This document shows, piece after piece, positions 41,630-51,596 of a stretch of 64,000 nucleotides of DNA (position 1 is the first letter of the stretch; every line of letters begins with the position of its first letter). The notes under the pieces were generated by a model. The model made no database searches and had not been told where the DNA came from. It saw nothing but the letters and a program-made list of their open reading frames with translations. A program made the position numbers and the translations under genes. The DNA comes from Thioclava arctica (GTDB taxonomy: Bacteria; Pseudomonadota; Alphaproteobacteria; Rhodobacterales; Rhodobacteraceae): the NCBI RefSeq assembly GCF_040892615.1, contig NZ_JBFRYC010000003.1, forward strand, positions 491,553 to 555,552, in the 5' to 3' direction.

Positions 41630-42846
41630 CGAAACTCGCGACGCTTGCGACAACGGCATTTGACCCCGATGCGCCCCGGCGTGTCGGGGTTGCTGTTTCT
41701 GGCGGTTCGGATTCGATGGCCACATTGCATCTTTTGGCTCCGCTATATGACGTGCATGCAGTCACCGTCGATCATGGGCTGCGCCCCGAGGCCGCTGCTG
41801 AGGCAGAGTTTGTCGCGGCAGCCTGCGCGCGGCTGGGCGTGCCTCATGTAGTGCTGCACTGGGCCGGTGCAGAGGCCACGGGCAATCTAATGGATGCAGC
41901 GCGCCGGGCGCGAATGCGACTAATTGGTGCTTGGGCGCGCGAGCAGGGGTTGGACCATGTTGCGCTGGGCCATACGGCGGATGATCAGGCCGAGACATTT
42001 CTGATGCGACTGGCGCGCGAGGCCGGGCTTGAGGGGCTGTCGGGGATGCGGCGCAGCTATCTGGAAGAGGGCGTGCGCTGGCATCGCCCGCTTCTGGACG
42101 TAACGCGGGCCGAACTGCGTAGCTATCTGCGACAGGCGGGTGTGTCTTGGGTTGATGATCCTTCCAACAGCGATCCACGGTTTGAGCGCGTGCGGGCGCG
42201 CATGGCGCTGGCAGGGCTGTCTGATATCGGGATCACGCCCGACGGACTTGCGAGGGTCGTGGGCCATCTCGCGCAGGCGCGCGCGGCGCTTGATGCGGTC
42301 CTGGAGCCCTTCGTTGCCGAACATGTTGTGCAAGACCCCGGCGCGCTGCGCATCGACAAGGCGGCCTTTGCACAGGGATTGCCGCCGGAGTTGCAGCGGC
42401 GGTTCCTCAATGCTGCGCTGATCTGGGTTTCGGGGGCGCAATATCCGCCGCGCGCCGCCAAGCTGGAGCGGTTCTTGCACGATCTGGCGCCCTGCACGCT
42501 GCATGGCTGCCACATCACCCAAGATGAGCGTCAGTTAATTGTGTCGCGCGAACTCAAGGCGGTGGCAGATCTGCGCGTGCCGATTGATGAATCTTGGGAC
42601 AACTGGCGGCTTGAGGGGCCGGGCGCGACATATGCGCCGGGTCTCGAAATTGCCGCTTTGGGGGCGCAAGGGCTATGTGATTGTGTGAATTGGCGCGCAA
42701 CCGGTCTGCCGCGCGAGACAGTTTTGGCCTCTCCCGCCGTTTGGGCGCAAGAAAAGCTTGTGGCCGCCCCTATTGCGGGGTTTGAAAACGGCTGGAAAGC
42801 GCGTAAGGAAGCGGGCAGTTTCGCCACGACGATATTCAGGCGTTGA
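41626..42846 (+). CDS. tilS: tRNA(Ile)-lysidine synthetase
   Basis: A 406-residue TilS, which puts lysine on C34 of the CAU-anticodon isoleucine tRNA and so changes its decoding to AUA. The PP-loop is AVSGGSDSMATLHLL. VDHGLRPEAAAEAEFV and LGHTADDQAETFLMRLAR are the companion motifs. The start is GTG at 41626, overlapping the cpoB stop as GTGA; this gives a protein beginning with TKLATLATTAF. ftsH lies 81 bases downstream, as often in this group. Confidence 0.92.
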   Translation: MTKLATLATTAFDPDAPRRVGVAVSGGSDSMATLHLLAPLYDVHAVTVDHGLRPEAAAEAEFVAAACARLGVPHVVLHWAGAEATGNLMDAARRARMRLIGAWAREQGLDHVALGHTADDQAETFLMRLAREAGLEGLSGMRRSYLEEGVRWHRPLLDVTRAELRSYLRQAGVSWVDDPSNSDPRFERVRARMALAGLSDIGITPDGLARVVGHLAQARAALDAVLEPFVAEHVVQDPGALRIDKAAFAQGLPPELQRRFLNAALIWVSGAQYPPRAAKLERFLHDLAPCTLHGCHITQDERQLIVSRELKAVADLRVPIDESWDNWRLEGPGATYAPGLEIAALGAQGLCDCVNWRATGLPRETVLASPAVWAQEKLVAAPIAGFENGWKARKEAGSFATTIFRR

Positions 42847-42905
42847 ACCCTGCGCCACAATACCTATTTTCACAGGGTAGACGTGGCGGCCGAGGGTCAG
42901 CCGCC
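42847..42905 (+). promoter_or_regulatory. Hairpins in the ftsH leader
   Basis: ACCCTG (42847-42852) and CAGGGT (42873-42878) are an inverted pair. GGCGGC-CGAGGGTCA-GCCGCC (42885-42905) is a second hairpin that ends 10 bases before the GGAGG ribosome site of ftsH. They may shape transcription or translation of ftsH. There is no U-tract, so a terminator is unlikely. Confidence 0.4.
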
Positions 42906-42927
42906 TTGGACGATTGGAGGATATCCC

Positions 42928-44841
<1,914 letters not shown>

Positions 44842-44860
44842 TCCAGGAGCGGCATATGTG

Positions 44861-45658
44861 ATGGCACGCCAACTAGGCGGTCCTGACTGGGATCCTGAAA
44901 GCTACAGTCGCTTTCGCAATATTCGACTACGGCCCGCGCTGGATCTTCTGGCGCGGGTTCCCGCATTGCCCGAGCGCGGCAAGGTCGTTGATCTTGGGTG
45001 CGGCAATGGCGCCGTTGCCGAGGCGCTGTCCAACCACTTTCCCAAGCACAAACTTGTCGGCGTCGATCGCTCGCAATCAATGTTGGAACACGCCGCGGCG
45101 ACCGGGGCCTATCGGCGCTGCGATCAGGCCGATATCGCGGATTGGACGCCCAACAAACCGCCCGCGCTGATCTTTTCCAACGCCGCACTGCACTGGCTGC
45201 CCGATCACGCCACGCTGATGCCGCGATTGGCGCGCGCGTTGCGTCCCGGTGGTGTTTTGGCGGTGCAAATGCCCGCCCAGCACCGTGCGCCCTCGCATCG
45301 TATCCTGCGCGAACTGGCGCAAGAGATGTTCCCGGATCGGTTTGATTTCACGGGTTGGGTGGCTCCGGTTGCCGCGACGCTTGATTATGCCCGGATGCTG
45401 CGCGGCCTTGGCGCGATCGATTTGTGGAGCAGCGAATATCTGCACGAACTCGCGCCCGCCTCTGATGGGCATCCGGTACGGTTGTTCACGCAATCTACCG
45501 CGATGCGCCCCTTCCTGCAGCAGTTGAGTGACACTGAGCGTGCCGCGTTCATCGAGCGCTATGAAACGGCACTGGCTACGGTTTATCCTTTGCAAAACGA
45601 TGGCTCGGTCTTCTTTCCGTTCCGTCGGTTGTTTCTTGTGCTGCAAAAGGACGCTTGA
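44861..45658 (+). CDS. tam: Trans-aconitate 2-methyltransferase-like protein
   Basis: A 265-residue SAM-dependent methyltransferase close in length and sequence style to Tam, which methylates trans-aconitate, a side product of the citrate cycle. The SAM loop is VVDLGCGNGAVAEAL, followed by GVDRSQSMLEHAA and later LIFSNAALHWLPDH. AGGAG lies 11 bases before the ATG at 44861; a GTG one codon earlier is possible. It is 19 bases after ftsH. The substrate is inferred from overall similarity. It is joined by TGATG to the MOSC gene. Confidence 0.8.
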   Translation: MARQLGGPDWDPESYSRFRNIRLRPALDLLARVPALPERGKVVDLGCGNGAVAEALSNHFPKHKLVGVDRSQSMLEHAAATGAYRRCDQADIADWTPNKPPALIFSNAALHWLPDHATLMPRLARALRPGGVLAVQMPAQHRAPSHRILRELAQEMFPDRFDFTGWVAPVAATLDYARMLRGLGAIDLWSSEYLHELAPASDGHPVRLFTQSTAMRPFLQQLSDTERAAFIERYETALATVYPLQNDGSVFFPFRRLFLVLQKDA

Positions 45659-46251
45659 TGGCCGCGCTCAAACCCACGAACTATCAGGGCGATGTCGTTT
45701 GGCTTGGCCGAGTGACGCAAGAGGGCGCCTTGCCATCCGCGCCCGTTGAAGCGTTGGAATTCACCTTTGACGGCCCGGTGGGCGAGGTGCATGGCGGGCG
45801 CACGCGCCCCTCGTGTTCGCGCGTGAGCGATCAGCACGCCAAAGGGACCGAGATCGCCAATGTGCGGCAAATGACGATCTTGTCGGCCGAGGAGCTGGCC
45901 GAAACCGCCTTTGCGATGGGCATCCCCGAGATCCTGCCGGAATGGATTGGTGCCAGCATTGTGCTGCGCGGCTTGCCCGATCTGACCCACATTCCGCCCT
46001 CGTCGCGGTTACAGTCCGAGACCGGGTTGACGCTGGTGGTGGATATGGAAAACCGCCCCTGCGTGCTGCCGGGCAAGGTGATTGAGCAGCATCACCCCGA
46101 AAAAGGGGCGCGCTATAAACCTGCGGCCCAAGGGCGGCGCGGTGTGACCGCTTGGGTGGAACGCCCCGGTCGTTTGGTGATTGGCGATACGTTGCGTTTG
46201 CATATTCCCGATCAGCGCCCATGGGAGCTGATCAAGGACGTGCGCGGCTAA
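45658..46251 (+). CDS. MOSC-domain protein
   Basis: A 197-residue protein with a MOSC domain, as found at the end of molybdenum cofactor sulfurases. Seen are GGRTRPSCSRVSDQHAKGTE near residue 42-60 and TGLTLVVDMENRPCVLPG later. MOSC proteins may carry sulfur or reduce N-hydroxylated compounds with molybdenum. No sulfurase or molybdenum enzyme is adjacent. The ATG overlaps the tam stop (TGATG), so the two are coupled. Confidence 0.83.
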   Translation: MAALKPTNYQGDVVWLGRVTQEGALPSAPVEALEFTFDGPVGEVHGGRTRPSCSRVSDQHAKGTEIANVRQMTILSAEELAETAFAMGIPEILPEWIGASIVLRGLPDLTHIPPSSRLQSETGLTLVVDMENRPCVLPGKVIEQHHPEKGARYKPAAQGRRGVTAWVERPGRLVIGDTLRLHIPDQRPWELIKDVRG

Positions 46252-46342
46252 ATCGCGCAGGGCGGTTTCGCCCCCATCCGCGTCGATTTCTGGTCTTTCG
46301 CTTTGGATGCAGCGGGTTAGTCTGTGACTCAGGAGGAACCTC

Positions 46343-48010
46343 ATGCCCACAGATATCGAGATTGCCCGCGCAGTCCCTTTGCGCCCGATGCCCGAGATTG
46401 CCGCAAAGCTGGAAATTCCCGAAGACGCGTTGATCCCCTATGGCTGTGATAAGGCCAAAATCGACGCGGCCTTTATCGCAGGTCTCAACGGTCGCGAGAA
46501 TGGCCACCTGATCCTTGTCACCGCGATTTCCCCGACGCCGGCGGGTGAAGGTAAGACCACTACCACGGTGGGTTTGGGCGACGGGTTGTCGCGCCTCGGA
46601 AAACGCGCGGCGATCTGCATTCGCGAGGCCAGCTTGGGGCCGAATTTCGGGATGAAAGGCGGCGCTGCGGGCGGAGGCCATGCGCAAATCGTGCCGATGG
46701 AGGCGATGAACCTGCATTTCACCGGCGATTTCCACGCGATCACCTCGGCGCATAATCTGCTGGCGGCGATGATCGACAATCACATCTATTGGGGCAACAG
46801 CCTAGAGATCGACGAACGCCGGGTGACGTGGAAGCGCGTGGTCGACATGAATGACCGCGCCTTGCGCGATATCGTGGTCAGCCTTGGTGGCGTCAAGAAC
46901 GGCTTTCCGCGCCAAAGCGGGTTTGACATCACGGTCGCCTCCGAGGTGATGGCTTGCCTGTGTCTCAGCCGCGATCTGACCGAGCTGGAGGACCGGCTGA
47001 GCCGCATCATTGTGGCCTATCGCCGCGACCGCAGCCCCGTCACCTGTGCCGATATCGGGGCGCAAGGCGCGATGGTGGTGCTGCTCAAGGACGCGCTGCA
47101 ACCCAATCTTGTGCAGACGCTTGAGGGCACGCCCGCCTTTGTGCATGGCGGGCCGTTTGCCAATATCGCGCATGGCTGCAACTCGGTGATCGCCACGCAA
47201 ACCGCGTTGAAGCTGGCCGATTATGTCGTGACTGAGGCCGGGTTTGGCGCCGATCTGGGGGCCGAGAAGTTCTTCGACATCAAATGCCGCAAGGCAGGGC
47301 TTGCGCCCTCAGCGGCGGTGCTTGTGGCGACGGTGCGCGCGCTCAAGATGAATGGCGGAGTCGCGAAATCTGATCTCGGGGCTGAAAACGTGGCGGCGGT
47401 GCAAAAGGGCTGCGCCAATCTTGACCGTCACATCGCCAATACCAAGGCGTTCGGCGTGCCGGTGGTCGTCGCGATTAACCATTTTACCACCGATACCGAA
47501 GCAGAGATCGAGGCAATTCGCCAAGCAGCGCGCGCGCAGGGCGTCGAGGCGGTGCTGTGTACCCATTGGGCCGAAGGTGGGGCGGGCACCCTGGAACTGG
47601 CGCAAAAGGTCGCCAATCTATGTGAGGGGCCATCCAGTTTCGCGCCGCTCTATCCCGACGAGATGGGGCTGTTTGACAAGATCGACACCATCGCGCGGCG
47701 GATCTATCACGCGGGCGAGGTGATCGCGGATAAAACCATCCGCGCCCAGCTGCGCGAATACGAGGCGGCGGGGTATGGCGATTTGCCGATCTGCATGGCC
47801 AAGACGCAATATTCCTTTAGCTCCGACCCCCAGCTTTTGGGCGCGCCCGAGGGCCACACCCTGCCGATCCGCGAAGTGCGACTGTCGGCGGGGGCGGGGT
47901 TTGTCGTGGTGATCTGCGGCGAGATCATGACGATGCCGGGCTTGCCACGACATCCGGCGGCGGAAAAGATCGGGCTGGACGGGGACGGCCAGATCACGGG
48001 CTTGTTCTGA
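46343..48010 (+). CDS. fhs: Formate-tetrahydrofolate ligase
   Basis: A 555-residue enzyme that joins formate and tetrahydrofolate with ATP to give 10-formyl-THF. The P-loop is TPAGEGKTTTTVGLGDGL, followed by CIREASLGPNFGMKGGAAGG and HNLLAAMIDNHIYWGN. The length is normal for the family. AGGAGG precedes the ATG. With folD downstream it moves formate into one-carbon units; a chorismate mutase gene separates them. Confidence 0.96.
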   Translation: MPTDIEIARAVPLRPMPEIAAKLEIPEDALIPYGCDKAKIDAAFIAGLNGRENGHLILVTAISPTPAGEGKTTTTVGLGDGLSRLGKRAAICIREASLGPNFGMKGGAAGGGHAQIVPMEAMNLHFTGDFHAITSAHNLLAAMIDNHIYWGNSLEIDERRVTWKRVVDMNDRALRDIVVSLGGVKNGFPRQSGFDITVASEVMACLCLSRDLTELEDRLSRIIVAYRRDRSPVTCADIGAQGAMVVLLKDALQPNLVQTLEGTPAFVHGGPFANIAHGCNSVIATQTALKLADYVVTEAGFGADLGAEKFFDIKCRKAGLAPSAAVLVATVRALKMNGGVAKSDLGAENVAAVQKGCANLDRHIANTKAFGVPVVVAINHFTTDTEAEIEAIRQAARAQGVEAVLCTHWAEGGAGTLELAQKVANLCEGPSSFAPLYPDEMGLFDKIDTIARRIYHAGEVIADKTIRAQLREYEAAGYGDLPICMAKTQYSFSSDPQLLGAPEGHTLPIREVRLSAGAGFVVVICGEIMTMPGLPRHPAAEKIGLDGDGQITGLF

Positions 48011-48076
48011 GCAAGTCTTGAGCTTGCCTGCACAAACTGCGATAGGAAGGCGCAATTATCTGCGGGGGCCGTGCCG

Positions 48077-48382
48077 ATGAAATCCGCTTCACAGCTGCAT
48101 ACGATGGAAGAGCTTCGCGTTGAAATCGACGCGCTGGATGGCGAGCTGGTCGCGATGCTAGCCGCGCGCAGCCGCCTGATCGACCGCGCCGCAGAGATCA
48201 AGCAGGGCAATGGCTGGCCCGCGCGAATCCCCGACCGGGTTGAGGATGTGGTGCAAAAAGTGCGCGCCAGGGCCGAAGCTGCCGGGCTGAATCCGGATCT
48301 GGCCGAGCGACTTTGGCGCGAAATGATGGAACATTTCATCGCACAGGAAGAACTGGTTCTGGGCAAAGGGGATCGCACATGA
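48077..48382 (+). CDS. Chorismate mutase (AroQ type)
   Basis: A 101-residue AroQ-class chorismate mutase domain, all helical, that turns chorismate into prephenate. EELRVEIDALDGELVAMLAARSRLIDRAAEIK has the helix-1 arginine and helix-2 residues of the family; the last helix holds the ERLWREMMEHFIAQEE stretch. It is a single domain without prephenate dehydratase. It stands between fhs and folD and overlaps folD by four bases. An in-frame GTG two codons upstream is an alternative start. Confidence 0.88.
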   Translation: MKSASQLHTMEELRVEIDALDGELVAMLAARSRLIDRAAEIKQGNGWPARIPDRVEDVVQKVRARAEAAGLNPDLAERLWREMMEHFIAQEELVLGKGDRT

Positions 48383-49281
48383 GCGCCAAGATTATCGACG
48401 GGAAAGCCTTTGCAGCCACGGTGCGCGAAAAGGTAGCGGGCCATGTCAGCCGCCTGCGCGAGGTGCATGGCATCGTGCCGGGGCTGGCCGTGGTGCTGGT
48501 GGGCGATGATCCGGCCTCGGAAGTTTATGTGCGCAACAAGGGCAAACAGACGCTGGAAGTCGGGATGAACTCCTATGAGCACAAGCTGCCCGAGGACACG
48601 CCCGAGGCCGATTTGCTGGCGCTAGTGGCGCGGCTTAACGCAGATCCGGCGGTGCATGGCATCCTGGTGCAGCTGCCTCTGCCCGATCATATCGACGAGG
48701 AAAAAGTGATCAATTCGGTCACGCCGAGCAAGGATGTGGACGGGTTTCATATCCTCAATGTCGGGTTGCTGGCGACGGGCCAGAAGGCGATGGTGCCCTG
48801 CACGCCGCTCGGTTGTCTGATGATGCTGCGCGACCATCACGGCAGCCTGTCGGGGCTGAATGCGGTTGTGGTTGGGCGCTCGAACATCGTGGGCAAGCCG
48901 ATGGCGCAGCTACTGCTGCGCGATAGCTGCACCGTAACAATCGCCCATTCGCGCACCAAGGATCTGGCCGAGGTTTGCCGTGGCGCGGATATTCTGGTCG
49001 CTGCCGTCGGGCGGGCGCAGATGATCCCGGGCGATTGGGTGAAACCCGGCGCGACGGTGATCGACGTGGGGATCAATCGCATCCCGGCCCCCGAAAAGGG
49101 CGAGGGCAAAAGTCGTCTGGTGGGCGATGTCGATTTCGACAGCGCCGTGCAGGTCGCCGGTGCGATCACGCCGGTCCCCGGTGGCGTCGGACCAATGACC
49201 ATCGCCTGCCTGCTGGCTAACACGATCACCGCCTGTTGTCGTGCGCATGATCTGCCAGAACCCTCTGGATTGACCGCGTAA
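48379..49281 (+). CDS. folD: Methylene-THF dehydrogenase/cyclohydrolase FolD
   Basis: A 300-residue bifunctional enzyme that converts 5,10-methylene-THF to 10-formyl-THF through methenyl-THF. Motifs are VLVGDDPASEVYVRNKGKQ, HGILVQLPLPDHID and VVGRSNIVGKPMAQLLL. The catalytic lysine lies in the YVRNKGKQ segment. Its start overlaps the chorismate mutase stop (ATGA). Together with fhs it completes the formate-to-methylene-THF interconversion. Confidence 0.95.
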   Translation: MSAKIIDGKAFAATVREKVAGHVSRLREVHGIVPGLAVVLVGDDPASEVYVRNKGKQTLEVGMNSYEHKLPEDTPEADLLALVARLNADPAVHGILVQLPLPDHIDEEKVINSVTPSKDVDGFHILNVGLLATGQKAMVPCTPLGCLMMLRDHHGSLSGLNAVVVGRSNIVGKPMAQLLLRDSCTVTIAHSRTKDLAEVCRGADILVAAVGRAQMIPGDWVKPGATVIDVGINRIPAPEKGEGKSRLVGDVDFDSAVQVAGAITPVPGGVGPMTIACLLANTITACCRAHDLPEPSGLTA

Positions 49282-49356
49282 TCCCGAAGAAAGATTGCGC
49301 GCGCCAGATATTATGCGCTATCCGCTTGCCGCAAGGTAAGTGGGTGGGGTCGATCA

Positions 49357-50115
49357 ATGTCGAAATTCCTAGCGCTCTATCGCCGTGTGATCTGGTTTCC
49401 CGCGCTTGGCGTGATTTGGGGCGTGGCCTCGCTGTTTGGCATCATCGCCGGGCCCTTCGGGTCTGCCATCGGGATGAGCTTGGGGGCGCGCGCCCTGTTT
49501 TGGCCGTTGGTGATTGGTGCGGGCATTTTGATCGGGACTGCGGTGCAGATACTCCTGCACCACAGGCTGGGGCAGCGCGCGCCTTGGCGTGAGGCATCGG
49601 TGCTTGCTGCGCTTGTCGCCTTGATCCTGTCTTGGCCGATCTACTGGCTGACGGTGAAGCTGGCGCATGATCCTGAACCACCCGGCGTCGGCGTTCCCCG
49701 CATGGCGGGCGCAATTTTTGGTCTGTCGATCGCGACTTCGGTTCTGCGCTATTGGATTGCCCCCAAGCGCGTGCGCCCGCCTTCGAAAACGCCAGCGATT
49801 GCGCGCCTCGTGATGCGGCTAGAGCCGGGGCTGCGCAGCCCCTTGGTTCGGCTGGCGGTGCGCGATCACTATGTGGATGTCGTCACGCAAACCGGTGCGG
49901 CGAGCGTTTTGATGCGCCTTGCCGATGCGATTGCCGAGACTGAGGGAACGCCCGGATTGCAAGTGCATCGCGCGCATTGGGTGGCGCTGGCGGCGGTGCG
50001 GGGGCAGTTGCGCGAAAACGGCAAGCTGTTCTTGAAAATGGCGGATGGCGCGCTGGTTCCGGTCTCGCGCACCTATCAGGGGGCGGTCGAGGCGGCAGGA
50101 TTTCCCGCCGCCTGA
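49357..50115 (+). CDS. Membrane-bound LytTR-type DNA-binding regulator
   Basis: A 252-residue protein. The N-terminal 130 residues hold about four membrane segments (ALGVIWGVASLFGIIAGPFG, FWPLVIGAGILIGTAVQILL and others). A C-terminal LytTR domain follows from about 160: LVRLAVRDHYVDVVTQTG, LQVHRAHWVALAAV and LVPVSRTYQGAV. Such proteins bind DNA while held in the inner membrane and often sense membrane or small-molecule signals. The target genes are unknown. It converges with the AAA+ ATPase gene, the two stops lying four bases apart. Confidence 0.8.
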   Translation: MSKFLALYRRVIWFPALGVIWGVASLFGIIAGPFGSAIGMSLGARALFWPLVIGAGILIGTAVQILLHHRLGQRAPWREASVLAALVALILSWPIYWLTVKLAHDPEPPGVGVPRMAGAIFGLSIATSVLRYWIAPKRVRPPSKTPAIARLVMRLEPGLRSPLVRLAVRDHYVDVVTQTGAASVLMRLADAIAETEGTPGLQVHRAHWVALAAVRGQLRENGKLFLKMADGALVPVSRTYQGAVEAAGFPAA

Positions 50116-50119
50116 TACC

Positions 50120-51430
50120 TTAGTGAATGATGGCGCCGTCTTTGACGAACATGTTGTCCCACGCGCGATCAATCAGTTCGGGCGTCATCTGATTGGGGAT
50201 GCCCTCAAACTCACAGATCGAGATCATCTGGTCGATCAGGAAGATCGGCTGATAGTTGGCGTAGATATTTTCGATGGTCGGGTATTTCACCTTGAGAAGG
50301 TGAACCAGCGCCTTCTCATCCAAGGGGACTTTACGTTTCTTCGCAACCAGTTGGAAGATTTTGAGGAAATCAGACTGGTTCGGCCCGTCAATCTTGATCT
50401 TGAAGAAGATCCGGCGCAGAGCCGCTTTATCGAAGATCTCGTTGGGGTGGAAGTTGGTCGAGAAAATCACCAGCGTATCGAAGGGGACCTCGAATTTTTC
50501 ACCCGATTGCAGCGATAGGATGTCGCGGTTTTCTTCCAGCGGAACGATCCAACGGTTGACCAGTTTCTGCGGCGGCTCGGCTTGGCGCCCAAGGTCATCC
50601 ACGATGAACACCCCGCCCGAAGCCTTAAGCTGTAGCGGCGCGGTATAGGTGCGCGCGGTGGCGTTGTATTTCAGATCCAGCATATCGAGCGACAATTCAC
50701 CGCCGGTGATGACCGTCGGGCGCTCGCAATAGACGTAGCGGGTGTCAAACTGCATCCCACGCTTGCGCAATGCAGTCGGGTCGTCTTGGGGCAGGGCGGC
50801 TGCGGTGTGCACGATCGGGTCGAAGACCGTAATCACCTGCCCAGCATATTCGATCGCGCGCGGGATGTAGATCTGATCGCCGATCGCATCGCGAATACCG
50901 TTCGAGATAGAGGATTTACCGTTGCCGGGGGGACCATACATCAGCACCGAACGCCCTGACGATACCGCCGGGCCAAGCTGCCCGATCAGATCGGGCGGCA
51001 GCACCAGATGGCCCATCGCGCCGGTCAGCTGTTGGCGCGTGAGTTGGATGTTGCGGATCGACTGACGGCTCACTTGTTCACGGTACATCTCAAGCGGCAC
51101 CGGTGCCGCGCCATAATATTCCGACTGCGACAGCGCATCGAGCGCGCGCGCCTTGCCGGTATCGGACAGCTGAAAATTCATCTCACCGGTCGAATTGGCG
51201 TGCAATGTGCCCATTGCCTCGACCAAAGCCTGTTTGCGGCAAATGTCGATCAGCTCCTGAACCAGCGTGATCGGCAGGCAGATTTGTTCCGACAGGCCGT
51301 TGGCCGAGCCCACATTGGTTCGAAACATCGTCTTGAGCAGCAGATCGCGCAACATCACGGTCTTGAGCCCGGTTTCCGCCAAGCTGCGCGGAGGGAGCGG
51401 TGCGATGCCACTTCCGGCCATCATATTCAT
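50120..51430 (-). CDS. AAA+ ATPase of unknown function
   Basis: A 436-residue AAA+ ATPase. A first part of about 110 residues looks like a winged helix (FQLSDTGKARALDALSQSEYY). Walker A is LMYGPPGNGKSS with K172, Walker B is GGVFIVDDLGRQ and a sensor-like FDTLVIFSTNFHP follows. The C-terminal region ends with helices. I cannot assign a role. It sits between the LytTR regulator and the tad region and is divergent from the glycosyltransferase-like gene; a tie to pilus biogenesis is only suggested by position. AAGGAAC stands before the ATG. Confidence 0.72.
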   Translation of the reverse strand: MNMMAGSGIAPLPPRSLAETGLKTVMLRDLLLKTMFRTNVGSANGLSEQICLPITLVQELIDICRKQALVEAMGTLHANSTGEMNFQLSDTGKARALDALSQSEYYGAAPVPLEMYREQVSRQSIRNIQLTRQQLTGAMGHLVLPPDLIGQLGPAVSSGRSVLMYGPPGNGKSSISNGIRDAIGDQIYIPRAIEYAGQVITVFDPIVHTAAALPQDDPTALRKRGMQFDTRYVYCERPTVITGGELSLDMLDLKYNATARTYTAPLQLKASGGVFIVDDLGRQAEPPQKLVNRWIVPLEENRDILSLQSGEKFEVPFDTLVIFSTNFHPNEIFDKAALRRIFFKIKIDGPNQSDFLKIFQLVAKKRKVPLDEKALVHLLKVKYPTIENIYANYQPIFLIDQMISICEFEGIPNQMTPELIDRAWDNMFVKDGAIIH

Positions 51431-51596
51431 CGGTTCGTTCCTTATTGCTGCGCGCTGCCGGTTTCGTGACCGGGCCTTGATTATTTTCCTGTGTGAGCGC
51501 CATTGGCGGGCCGCAATTGGCCACTATTGGGATTCACAGCTGCAGTATGCAGGGCTATTGTGGCCAAAAATGGGAAAAAACGCGGAAGAGGCGGAT

